Shown: piece after piece, positions 42,486 through 49,992 of the stretch
How positions within the stretch are numbered: the first letter of the stretch is position 1
Layout: the number at the start of each line of letters is the position of its first letter
Program-made: the position numbers and the translations under genes
Source: Bergeyella_A cardium
GTDB taxonomy: Bacteria; Bacteroidota; Bacteroidia; Flavobacteriales; Weeksellaceae
Direction: 5' to 3' (one strand)
Assembly: GCF_030012605.2 (NCBI RefSeq)
Contig: NZ_CP114055.2
Length of the DNA: 64,000 bases
The notes under the pieces: model-generated
What the model was told of the DNA's origin: nothing
Seen by the model: the letters and a program-made list of their open reading frames with translations, nothing else
Database searches by the model: none

Positions 42486-44564
42486 ATGAATAAGTCCATC
42501 TATATCATCACTCCTGATAGCTACAGCGGCAAGATTCTCGTGAGTCTTGGAATAATGCAAACCATTATCAGAAATACGCCTAATGTGGCTTACTTTAAAC
42601 CTATTCTGGAACGAGCAGATGACAATCATATCTCTACGATGATTTCTCAGTTTAACCTGAATATGAAATACGAAGAGGCATTTGCCTTTACGCGAGACCA
42701 GGCAATTACACTGAAAAATCAGGGTAAAATCTCTGAGGTCTATGATACGATTATTAATAAATATAAGGCTTTGGAAGAGCGGTTTGACTTCGTTCTTGTA
42801 GAAGGGGTAGACCTTGCGAAGGAGTCCAGCACTTTTGACTTTAATTTTGATATTTCCATCATTCGCTCGCTCAACACCCCTGCCTTAGCTGTAGTAAAAG
42901 ACAGCTTCACCACAGAAGAAGCCCTCCTTAGCCATACCAGAGTGGAGCTGAATACCCTACTGGAAAATGAGATAAAAGTACTCGGACTTTTCATTAACAA
43001 AGCCGAAAATCATACTTCTGAAACCAAACAAACCCTCGAAAGAGAATTTAAAAACATACATTTCACCATCATTCCACAGGAAGAAATTCTGGAAAAACCA
43101 ACATTAAAGGAAATAGCCAATGCCCTTAATGCCGACTTCCTCTACGAAGACAAAAATGTAAATGTAATCGCTCAAAAGACCATCGTTGGAGGGATGAGAT
43201 TGCACAATTTCCTGCCTCGCCTTACCGAAAATTGTATTGCAGTAATACCAGCAGACCGCTCAGACCTTATCGTGGGGACACTTGCAGCGAGCTTCTCTAC
43301 CAACTACCCAAGAGTAGCGGGTATTGTGCTCTATGGTGGCTTTGAGCCAGAAGAGGCGATTAGTAAAATCATCGAGGGAACCAGCATTGGTGTTCCTATT
43401 ATCCACGCTCAGACGGGAACCTACGAAACGGCAAATATCATTGGGAATATACGGTCGAGAATCTATCCAGAAAGTGAAGAGAAAATCAAACTCTGCCTAC
43501 AGCTCTTCGATAAGCACACCGATATTTCTGACCTCAACACAAGGATTTCCTCCTTTAAATCTGACACCCTTACACCAAGGATGTTCCAATACAATATGGT
43601 AAAAGCTGCTAAAAAAGCACAGAAACATATTGTACTCCCAGAAGGTACAGACGACAGAATCCTTACCGCTGCCTCTCAACTCGCAAGTGATGAGCTGGCA
43701 ACACTCACCATCTTAGGAGAGCGAGACGGCATATTGAGAAGAGTAAATGAACTCGGATTGAAGTGGAATAATGACAGAATATCCATCATTAACCCTATTG
43801 AAAGCCCGAAATATAAAGACTATTACGAGAAACTCTACGAACTGAGAAAAGCAAAAGGTTTGGAGCTCTCCCAAGCAAAAGACCTAATGCTTGATGTTTC
43901 CTACTTCGGAACAATGATGGTCTTCTTAGGCGATGCCGACGGTATGGTATCTGGTGCTGTAAATACTACGGCACACACCATTCTCCCATCGCTACAGTTC
44001 GTAAAAACAAAAGCGGGAGTGAATACCGTATCCTCCGTATTCTTTATGCTCCTCCCAGACAGAGTGCTGGTATATGGCGACTGTGCCATAGTGCCAAACC
44101 CTACGGCAGAGCAGCTTGCAGAGATTGCCATTACCTCTGCAGATTCTGCTAAAGCATTCGGTATAGAGCCAAAAGTAGCCCTTCTCTCCTACTCCTCTGG
44201 AAACTCTGGAAGTGGTGCCGATGTAGATAAAGTACGCTCTGCAACTGCCATTGTGAAAGAGCAGAGACCAGATCTCCTCGTAGAAGGTCCTATTCAGTAC
44301 GATGCTGCGGTAGATCCAAAGGTGGGCTCACAGAAAATTCCTAATTCTCCAGTAGCTGGGCAAGCAAATGTGCTCATCTTCCCAGATTTGAATACGGGGA
44401 ATAATACCTACAAAGCAGTACAGAGAGAAACAGGAGCTCTTGCCATCGGTCCAATGCTTCAAGGGCTTAAAAAGCCTGTGAATGACCTTAGCCGAGGCGC
44501 TACAATCCCCGATATTTATAACACAGTACTCATCACAGCTATACAGGCAGTAATGGAGGATTAA
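42486..44564 (+). CDS. pta: Phosphate acetyltransferase, long form
   Basis: Pta interconverts acetyl-CoA and acetyl phosphate in the acetate overflow pathway. The 692-residue product is the long type. It has an N-terminal P-loop-like domain (1-220), a DRTGG domain (about 220-330) and the catalytic PTA domain (about 370-690). The catalytic domain has KHIVLPEGTDDR near its start and SYSSGNSGSGADVDKVR and GPIQYDAAVDP later. ackA lies 47 nt downstream; together they make acetate and ATP from acetyl-CoA. Confidence 0.96.
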   Translation: MNKSIYIITPDSYSGKILVSLGIMQTIIRNTPNVAYFKPILERADDNHISTMISQFNLNMKYEEAFAFTRDQAITLKNQGKISEVYDTIINKYKALEERFDFVLVEGVDLAKESSTFDFNFDISIIRSLNTPALAVVKDSFTTEEALLSHTRVELNTLLENEIKVLGLFINKAENHTSETKQTLEREFKNIHFTIIPQEEILEKPTLKEIANALNADFLYEDKNVNVIAQKTIVGGMRLHNFLPRLTENCIAVIPADRSDLIVGTLAASFSTNYPRVAGIVLYGGFEPEEAISKIIEGTSIGVPIIHAQTGTYETANIIGNIRSRIYPESEEKIKLCLQLFDKHTDISDLNTRISSFKSDTLTPRMFQYNMVKAAKKAQKHIVLPEGTDDRILTAASQLASDELATLTILGERDGILRRVNELGLKWNNDRISIINPIESPKYKDYYEKLYELRKAKGLELSQAKDLMLDVSYFGTMMVFLGDADGMVSGAVNTTAHTILPSLQFVKTKAGVNTVSSVFFMLLPDRVLVYGDCAIVPNPTAEQLAEIAITSADSAKAFGIEPKVALLSYSSGNSGSGADVDKVRSATAIVKEQRPDLLVEGPIQYDAAVDPKVGSQKIPNSPVAGQANVLIFPDLNTGNNTYKAVQRETGALAIGPMLQGLKKPVNDLSRGATIPDIYNTVLITAIQAVMED

Positions 44565-44611
44565 ACTCACTAAAAAAAACATTCATTATTAACATTAAAA
44601 TAGATTATTCA

Positions 44612-45817
44612 ATGGAAATACTTATTATAAACTCTGGGAGTTCTTCCCTAAAATATCAGTTGATAGACTCCCAAACAGGAGAATCCAAAGCAAGAGGTTT
44701 GGTTGACAGAATCGGAATAGATGGTAGCACCATAAAGTATGTAGCACTAAAAAACGGCAAAGAGATAGAGGTGAAAAAACAGCTCCCAATTGCCAACCAC
44801 GAAGAGGGGCTCAACCTTGTAACAGAGCTTTTGTGCGATGCAGAAGTGGGCGTAATCTCCAACCCTGATGATATAAAAGGCGTAGGGCATAGAGTAGTCC
44901 ACGGAGGTGAAAGACTGGTACAGCCCACCATCATCACCGATGAAATAGAAAAAATCATAGAAGAGCTCATTCCCCTTGCTCCGCTTCACAACCCTGGCAA
45001 CCTCAGCGGTATCCGCGTAGCGAGAAAACTCTTTGCAAAGGCTACCCACTGTGCCGTATTGGATACTGCCTTCCACCAGACAATGCCTGCGAAAGCGTAC
45101 AGATATGCTATCCCGGCTGAATTTTATGAGAAAAATGGAGTACGGGCGTATGGCTTCCACGGTATCAGCCATAAATTTGTAGATGGAGAAGCGAGAAAAC
45201 TCCTCAATAAACCTAATGCTAAAAATATTACAATACACATCGGTAATGGAGCGAGTATGTCTGCCGTAAATGCTGAAGGAAAATGCGTAGATACCTCTAT
45301 GGGCTTCACCCCTCTTGATGGTTTGGTAATGGGTACGAGATGCGGACAGATAGACCCAGGCGTTATCTTCTATATGGGCTCTCAGCTGGGGCTTAGCAAT
45401 GATGAAATTAATACCATTCTCAATAAAAAATCAGGGATGCTCGGCGTATCTGGATACTCCGATGCTCGAGATGTTTCGGATAAATACCACACAGGTGATG
45501 CCAATGCTATTCTCTGCTACGAGATGTATGCCTACCGAATCAAGAAATTCATCGGTGCCTATACTGCAGCACTCAATGGTTTAGACTCCATTATCTTTAC
45601 CGCAGGTCTGGGAGAAAACGATGCCCTCGTTCGTAAGCTGGTATGCCAAGACCTCAGCTTCCTCGGAATAGAGCTTGATGAAGAAAAGAATGAACAGCTC
45701 AACCACCCAAAACACCCTGTAGAAGTACAGAAAGACGGTGCAAGGGTAAAAATCTTCATTATCCCAACCAATGAAGAGCTACAAATTGTAAACGAAATTA
45801 TAGACCTCGTTAAGTAG
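44612..45817 (+). CDS. ackA: Acetate kinase
   Basis: AckA transfers phosphate between acetyl phosphate and ADP. The 401-residue protein is of the ASKHA fold. Motifs are INSGSSSLKYQL at the start, GHRVVHGGE, LDTAFHQTMP, YGFHGISHKFV, the phosphate loop IHIGNGASMSAV and FTAGLGENDALVR. It is the second gene of the pta-ackA unit and ends 32 nt before a strong terminator. Confidence 0.97.
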   Translation: MEILIINSGSSSLKYQLIDSQTGESKARGLVDRIGIDGSTIKYVALKNGKEIEVKKQLPIANHEEGLNLVTELLCDAEVGVISNPDDIKGVGHRVVHGGERLVQPTIITDEIEKIIEELIPLAPLHNPGNLSGIRVARKLFAKATHCAVLDTAFHQTMPAKAYRYAIPAEFYEKNGVRAYGFHGISHKFVDGEARKLLNKPNAKNITIHIGNGASMSAVNAEGKCVDTSMGFTPLDGLVMGTRCGQIDPGVIFYMGSQLGLSNDEINTILNKKSGMLGVSGYSDARDVSDKYHTGDANAILCYEMYAYRIKKFIGAYTAALNGLDSIIFTAGLGENDALVRKLVCQDLSFLGIELDEEKNEQLNHPKHPVEVQKDGARVKIFIIPTNEELQIVNEIIDLVK

Positions 45818-45849
45818 CTTTTGGCTTTTAGCTTCTAGCTTTTGGCAAT

Positions 45850-45888
45850 AAAAAAAATACAGCCTTTAAAGGGCTGTATTTTTTTTTG
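45850..45888 (+). terminator. Terminator of pta-ackA
   Basis: ATACAGCC and GGCTGTAT pair, extended by A-run and T-run to about 15 bp, with loop TTTAAAG and a run of nine Ts. Confidence 0.85.
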
Positions 45889-45904
45889 CTATTTGCTATT
45901 GGCT

Positions 45905-46140
45905 AATAACCCACTAGCGTGGGGAGCAATTATTTCATTTTCCTTTCCGACAGGCCCATTTTTATTCCCGACAAGTTCATTTTTGTTCCCGACAGCCCAC
46001 TGGCGTGGGGAGCAATTATTTTTTAAGTGCTCCACCTGCAAGGTGCGTGGAGAGGAATTGTTTTTAAGTGCATCACTGGCTACGGTGTGACTGCCGTGCT
46101 AGGGCTAAGTGCACACACCTGCAAGGTGTGTAGGGCTAAG
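45905..46140. repeat. Cluster of short intergenic hairpin repeats
   Basis: Two copies of CCCACTRGCGTGGGGAGCAA (45911 and 45986 regions) each begin with a CCCAC/GTGGG hairpin. Three copies of an ATTTTyrTTCCCGACA unit lie between and around them. Two perfect hairpins follow, CACCTGCAAGGTG and ACACACCTGCAAGGTGTGT, and an AGGGCTAAG word occurs twice. No coding potential is credible. The last AGGGCTAAG copy contains the rnr stop codon (46136-46138). The repeats lie between convergent ackA and rnr. Confidence 0.7.
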
Positions 46141-48289
46141 AAATGATTTTAAAGTCAAGCTGTTTTTGGAGGAGATTTGCTTTCATTACTTTGATTTGTA
46201 CGGGGTCTCCGAGCCGGTACTCATTTCCTGTTCGGGAGCCTATTACGGAGTGGGTTTGTGGGTCGTAGGTATAGGAATCATCCATTAAATCACGAAGTTT
46301 TATCAGTCCTTCGGCGCCATTCTCTGGGATTTCTACCCAGAAGCCAAACTCTGCTACACCAGAAACAATCCCTGTGAAAACCTCTCCGATATGCTTTTCC
46401 ATAAACTTTACCTGCATAAATTTTATGCTTTCTCTCTCGGCATTAGAGGCAAGCATCTCCATATCTGAGCAGTGTTTGCACTGGCTTTCCAGCTCGGAGG
46501 CATCTACGCTTTTGCCTTTATCAAGGTAATACTGCAAAAGCCGATGGGCGATAATGTCTGGATATCGGCGGATGGGCGATGTGAAGTGGGTATAATAATC
46601 AAAGCCCAAACCGTAGTGCCCAATGGGCTCGGTGGAGTATTTGGCCTTGCTCATAGAGCGCATAGCGAGGGTTTCTATCATATTCTCCTCGCCTTTGCCT
46701 TTTACTTCTTTGAGCAGATGATTCATACTCTGGGCTATATTTTTAGGATTTGAAATATCCATTTTATAACCAAAAGTAGAGACAAAATCTCTGAGGGCTT
46801 CGAGCTTAGTAGGGTCGGGATTATCGTGAATACGATAGATGAAAGTCTTGTGCGTAGGCTCTTTTCTCTGATTAAGGGAGATGAACTCCGATACCTTTTT
46901 ATTGGCGAGGAGCATAAACTCTTCTATGAGGTGATTGGCATCTTTACTCATCTTAAAATATACTCCGATAGGCTCGTTATTCTCATCAAGGTTGAAACGA
47001 ACTTCTGAGCGGTCAAAGGTGATGGCTCCATCTTTTATTCTCTTCTCACGAAGGATTTTTGCCAATCGGTCAAGGGTAAGAATCTCCTCAGCGAGGTCTC
47101 CTTCCTGGGTTTCTATCCTCTCCTGAGCCTCTTCGTAGGTAAATCTTCTGCGGGAATGTATAAGCGTCCTGCCGAACCATTGTTTCTGGATTTCAGCATT
47201 ATCATTCAACTCAAATACCGCCGAGAAGGTGTATTTATCTTCATTTGGGCGAAGGGAGCAGAGGTCATTGCTAAGGATTTCGGGAAGCATTGGAACAACT
47301 CTATCCACAAGATAGACGGAGGTAGCGCGGTGGTAAGCCTCCTCGTCCAACAGCGAATCGGGAACCACATAGTGAGAAACATCCGCGATGTGTACGCCTA
47401 CCTCCCAGTTACCGTTCTCCAACTTTTGAAGGGAGAGGGCATCATCAAAGTCCTTAGCATCTTTGGGGTCTATGGTAAAGGTGAGCACCTCTCGCATATC
47501 TCTGCGCTTTTGTACCTCTTCTTCCTTTATGGAGCGGTCTATATGCGCAGCTTCCTGCTCTACTTCTTCTGGAAAATCGTGTGGCAAACCATAATCTGCA
47601 AGTATGGAATGTATCTCGGTTTCGTGCTCGCCTGGCTTACCGAGAATACGGATGATTTCACCTTCGGGGTTTTTGGATTGCGGCTCCCATTTTAGGATTC
47701 TTACAACGACTTTATCACCATTCTGAGCACCATTAAAATGAGACTTTGCAATAAAAATATCAGTATTAATGGTCTTCTTATCCCCTACTACAAAGCCAAA
47801 TTCCTTATGTTTAATAAACTCAAAAGTACCGACGAATGAGTCTTTTTTCCGTTCTAATACCTGCAAAACAGAGCCTTCTAACCTCTTGCCTTTGTAATGA
47901 TAAGTTACAACCAAGACTTTGTCTCCCTGCAAGGCATCTTTTACATTTTTAGAGTGGATGAATATATCCTCATCTATCCCCTCTGCATTTACATAAGCAT
48001 TTCCCGACTGATTAAAATCAATAATACCCTCTACAGTAGCTTCTATCAGAATATTTGCAGCATATCTTCCTTTTTCTGTTTCCTTGATTTTCTCCTGAGC
48101 CCTCAATAGGTGCAGTGCCTGTATCACTTGCTCTCTCTGGCGAGGGTTCTTATGCTCTATCGCATCGGAAATTTGTTTATAATTATAGGTTTTTGATGTG
48201 TTCTGATTGAGGAAACGCATAATCTGCCTTCCTATTTCTTTCAGTTTATTATCATTTTTCTTCGATCTGTATTTTCTTTTTTTTGCCAT
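46136..48289 (-). CDS. rnr: Ribonuclease R
   Basis: RNase R is a 3'-5' exoribonuclease that digests structured RNA during mRNA decay and rRNA quality control. The 717-residue product has an N-terminal winged helix (about 10-75) and cold-shock OB domains (about 80-240). The RNB catalytic domain follows (about 260-590, FTIDPKDAKDFDDALSL with the metal-binding aspartates). An S1 domain (about 635-715) ends the protein. It lacks the long lysine-rich C-terminal tail of E. coli RNase R. Its stop codon lies in the intergenic repeat cluster. Confidence 0.95.
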   Translation of the reverse strand: MAKKRKYRSKKNDNKLKEIGRQIMRFLNQNTSKTYNYKQISDAIEHKNPRQREQVIQALHLLRAQEKIKETEKGRYAANILIEATVEGIIDFNQSGNAYVNAEGIDEDIFIHSKNVKDALQGDKVLVVTYHYKGKRLEGSVLQVLERKKDSFVGTFEFIKHKEFGFVVGDKKTINTDIFIAKSHFNGAQNGDKVVVRILKWEPQSKNPEGEIIRILGKPGEHETEIHSILADYGLPHDFPEEVEQEAAHIDRSIKEEEVQKRRDMREVLTFTIDPKDAKDFDDALSLQKLENGNWEVGVHIADVSHYVVPDSLLDEEAYHRATSVYLVDRVVPMLPEILSNDLCSLRPNEDKYTFSAVFELNDNAEIQKQWFGRTLIHSRRRFTYEEAQERIETQEGDLAEEILTLDRLAKILREKRIKDGAITFDRSEVRFNLDENNEPIGVYFKMSKDANHLIEEFMLLANKKVSEFISLNQRKEPTHKTFIYRIHDNPDPTKLEALRDFVSTFGYKMDISNPKNIAQSMNHLLKEVKGKGEENMIETLAMRSMSKAKYSTEPIGHYGLGFDYYTHFTSPIRRYPDIIAHRLLQYYLDKGKSVDASELESQCKHCSDMEMLASNAERESIKFMQVKFMEKHIGEVFTGIVSGVAEFGFWVEIPENGAEGLIKLRDLMDDSYTYDPQTHSVIGSRTGNEYRLGDPVQIKVMKANLLQKQLDFKIIS

Positions 48290-48337
48290 TTCAAAAATTG
48301 ATTTTAAAGTTCGCCTTGCCTTCTTTCAATCGGAAAA

Positions 48338-48345
48338 CAAAGGTA
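48338..48345 (-). promoter_or_regulatory. Candidate promoter of rnr
   Basis: TACCTTTG on the minus strand matches TAnnTTTG and lies 48 nt before the rnr ATG. Confidence 0.45.
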
Positions 48346-48423
48346 TATAAATTATTCTTTCTTATTTTATGCAGTAAATAGAAAAAGCCTATCTTAGCGG
48401 GCATAAACTAATATTTATCACTT

Positions 48424-48837
48424 ATGAAGAAGTTAATATTCGCTACAGCACTTGTATTAGGAAGCCTTGCCAGTGCTCAAATCGAGGGAAAATGGAAAAC
48501 CATAGACGACGAAACAGGGAAAGCAAAATCCGTTGTAGAAATCTTTAAAAAATCCGATGGGAAATACTACGGAAAGATTCTCCAGCTGATGAAACCTCCA
48601 AAAAATGAAAACTGTGTGAAATGCAAAGACGACCGTAAGGATAAGCCTTTGATTGGACTGGAAATCATTCGCGGACTGAAAAAAGACGGCGATGAATACA
48701 GTGGCGGAACAATAACCAACCCAGCCGATGGAAGAGACTACAAAACCATCATTATAAAAGATGGAAACACCCTAAAAGTGAAAGCTCTACTTCTTGGAAT
48801 AGCAGTAAGAACACAAGTTTGGCACGCAGTGAAGTAA
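48424..48837 (+). CDS. DUF2147 secreted protein
   Basis: The 137-residue product has a signal peptide (MKKLIFATALVLGSLASAQ, cleavage near residue 19). A DUF2147 domain follows with GKWKTIDDETGKAKSVVEI, DGKYYGKIL, two cysteines in ENCVKCKDD and the GGTITNPADGRDYK signature; quotes are partial. Family members are small periplasmic or surface beta-proteins of unknown biochemical role. It is a single gene with a possible weak promoter (TATCTTAG, 48390-48397) and its own terminator. Confidence 0.85.
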   Translation: MKKLIFATALVLGSLASAQIEGKWKTIDDETGKAKSVVEIFKKSDGKYYGKILQLMKPPKNENCVKCKDDRKDKPLIGLEIIRGLKKDGDEYSGGTITNPADGRDYKTIIIKDGNTLKVKALLLGIAVRTQVWHAVK

Positions 48838-48873
48838 TAAATTAAGAAATCATATTAGTACTTTTTGATTATT

Positions 48874-48916
48874 AAATTCCCTTTTTAAAGCATTGCTTAA
48901 AGAGGGGATTTTCCTT
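48874..48916 (+). terminator. Terminator of the DUF2147 gene
   Basis: A 15-bp stem with two G-U pairs (48874-48888 with 48897-48911) has an 8-nt loop and is followed by a T-rich stretch (TTCCTTTTTC). Confidence 0.75.
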
Positions 48917-49040
48917 TTTCTCTACTCTGTTTTGACCAGGTCTTTAACTCTTATCCTCCTTAGGGAGATAAAGACTATTTTATATCAAAGTTGGAAAATA
49001 TTCAGGATTAAGAATGTAGATTATATCTTTTGAAAAAAGA

Positions 49041-49069
49041 AAAAAGAGTATAAAGTATATACTCTTTTT
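49041..49069 (-). terminator. Terminator of the tRNA operon
   Basis: AAAAAGAGTATA (49041-49052) and TATACTCTTTTT (49058-49069) form a perfect 12-bp stem with a 5-nt loop. On the minus strand the stem ends in a T-run. It lies just after tRNA-Leu(TAA). Confidence 0.75.
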
Positions 49070-49074
49070 AATCG

Positions 49075-49158
49075 TACCCCAGACGGGACTTGAACCCGTA
49101 CGTCCTTGCGGACACAGGATTTTAAGTCCTGCGTGTCTACCAATTCCACCACCAGGGC
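49075..49158 (-). tRNA. tRNA-Leu (TAA)
   Basis: On the minus strand a class II tRNA of 84 nt is seen. It has acceptor GCCCTGG with CTGGGGT, anticodon stem around CTTAAAA (anticodon TAA), a long variable arm (GTCCGCAAGGAC) and T-loop GGTTCAAGTCC. Three G-U pairs occur in the acceptor stem. CCA is not encoded. It is the last of three tRNAs in the operon. Confidence 0.95.
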
Positions 49159-49198
49159 AGCCAAAAAAAATAGAAGCCGAAACTTCTACTTTTCTTTG

Positions 49199-49271
49199 AG
49201 CGAAAAACGGGACTCGAACCCGCGACCCCAACCTTGGCAAGGTTGTGCTCTACCAACTGAGCTATTTTCGC
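49199..49271 (-). tRNA. tRNA-Gly (GCC)
   Basis: The 73-nt minus-strand cloverleaf has acceptor GCGAAAA/TTTTCGC, D-arm AGCTCAGTTGGTAGAGC, anticodon stem CAACC/GGTTG with loop TTGCCAA (anticodon GCC), T-arm GCGGGTTCGAGTCCCGT and discriminator T. CCA is not encoded. Confidence 0.96.
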
Positions 49272-49277
49272 ATTATG

Positions 49278-49359
49278 TGCGGATGAAGGGACTCGAACCC
49301 CCACGCCTCACGGCACCAGATCCTAAGTCTGGCGTGGCTACCAATTACACCACATCCGC
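49278..49359 (-). tRNA. tRNA-Leu (TAG)
   Basis: The 82-nt class II tRNA on the minus strand has acceptor GCGGATG/CATCCGC, anticodon loop CTTAGGA (anticodon TAG), a long variable arm and T-arm GGGGGTTCGAGTCCCTT. It is the first gene of the three-tRNA operon, only 6 nt before tRNA-Gly. CCA is not encoded. Confidence 0.95.
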
Positions 49360-49393
49360 TTAAAATAAAAGACCTCTTCGCTGTTTGTGGGTG

Positions 49394-49424
49394 CAAAGAT
49401 AGAATAAATTTTCTATTCTCCAAA
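49394..49424 (-). promoter_or_regulatory. Promoter of the tRNA Leu-Gly-Leu operon
   Basis: TTTG (49424-49421), 19 nt, TATCTTTG (49401-49394) on the minus strand. The start region CACCCACA is identical to that of rpsT. It is a full consensus match 34 nt before the first tRNA. Confidence 0.8.
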
Positions 49425-49471
49425 TTTTTGGAGAAAATAATCTCAGATTTTATCGGGCAGATATTTTTTTA

Positions 49472-49479
49472 TACTTTTA
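49472..49479 (+). promoter_or_regulatory. Candidate promoter of the DUF3127 gene
   Basis: TACTTTTA, followed by CGCCA, is the same 13-mer as ahead of pta. It lies 24 nt before the ATG. Confidence 0.4.
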
Positions 49480-49503
49480 CGCCAATAATTAATTTTTAAG
49501 AAA

Positions 49504-49896
49504 ATGGAATTACAAGGAACAATTAAAAAAATATTTGAAATCCAATCTTTTCCTTCAGGATTTCAAAAAAGAGAAATGATTTTACTTACCCAGGAGCAAT
49601 ATCCTCAGCCTGTCAGCATCGAATTTCTATCTGAAAAAATGAATTTATTAGACAATGTTTCAGAAGGAGATAATGTAAAAGTAGGTATTAATATAAGAGG
49701 AAGAGAGTGGGTAAATCCTCAGGGAGAAACGAAATACTTTAATAGTATTACAGCCTGGAGGCTAGAAAAAGTAGCTGACAATGGAGGCTATTCAGAGCCA
49801 ACTCAAGCTACTCCAGCACCAGAGCAGGAAGTACAAGACACATCTTCTTCTACCAATGTTTTTGAAGAGGATGAAGATGATGACTTGCCTTTCTAG
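49504..49896 (+). CDS. DUF3127 protein with SSB-like acidic tail
   Basis: The 130-residue product has a DUF3127 domain (about 1-92: MELQGTIKKIFEIQSFPSG, the IEFLSEKMNLLD segment, VNPQGETKYFNSITAWRLEK in part) whose beta-rich pattern suggests an OB-fold. A low-complexity linker rich in Pro/Gln/Thr follows. It ends EEDEDDDLPF, closely like the DDDIPF tip by which SSB recruits DNA repair proteins. A single-stranded DNA-binding or replication-linked role is inferred from this architecture. It is a single gene, convergent with clpC. Confidence 0.85.
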   Translation: MELQGTIKKIFEIQSFPSGFQKREMILLTQEQYPQPVSIEFLSEKMNLLDNVSEGDNVKVGINIRGREWVNPQGETKYFNSITAWRLEKVADNGGYSEPTQATPAPEQEVQDTSSSTNVFEEDEDDDLPF

Positions 49897-49929
49897 AACA
49901 ATCTTCACAAGAGAGGAAAAACTAATGTT

Positions 49930-49964
49930 AAACCAGGGCTATACAAATTGTATAGCCCTGGTTT
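49930..49964. terminator. Hairpin terminator between the DUF3127 gene and clpC
   Basis: A perfect 16-bp inverted repeat (AAACCAGGGCTATACA and its complement at 49949-49964) with a 3-nt loop separates the convergent genes. The T-tracts on either side are weak, but the stem is strong and well placed. Confidence 0.65.
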
Positions 49965-49992
49965 ATTACTCCTTTAAAAGGTCAAATATTAT

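Noticed and set aside
45842..46090. 82-residue plus-strand frame with FPTGPF/FPTSSF-like repeats
   Set aside because: It begins inside the ackA terminator and its repeats are simply the translated intergenic repeat units.
45905..46135. CRISPR array in the repeat cluster
   Set aside because: The repeats are short, of several kinds and not evenly spaced, and no cas genes are present.
49106..49363. 85-residue plus-strand frame across the tRNA genes
   Set aside because: It is the antisense of three tRNAs with clear cloverleaf structures.
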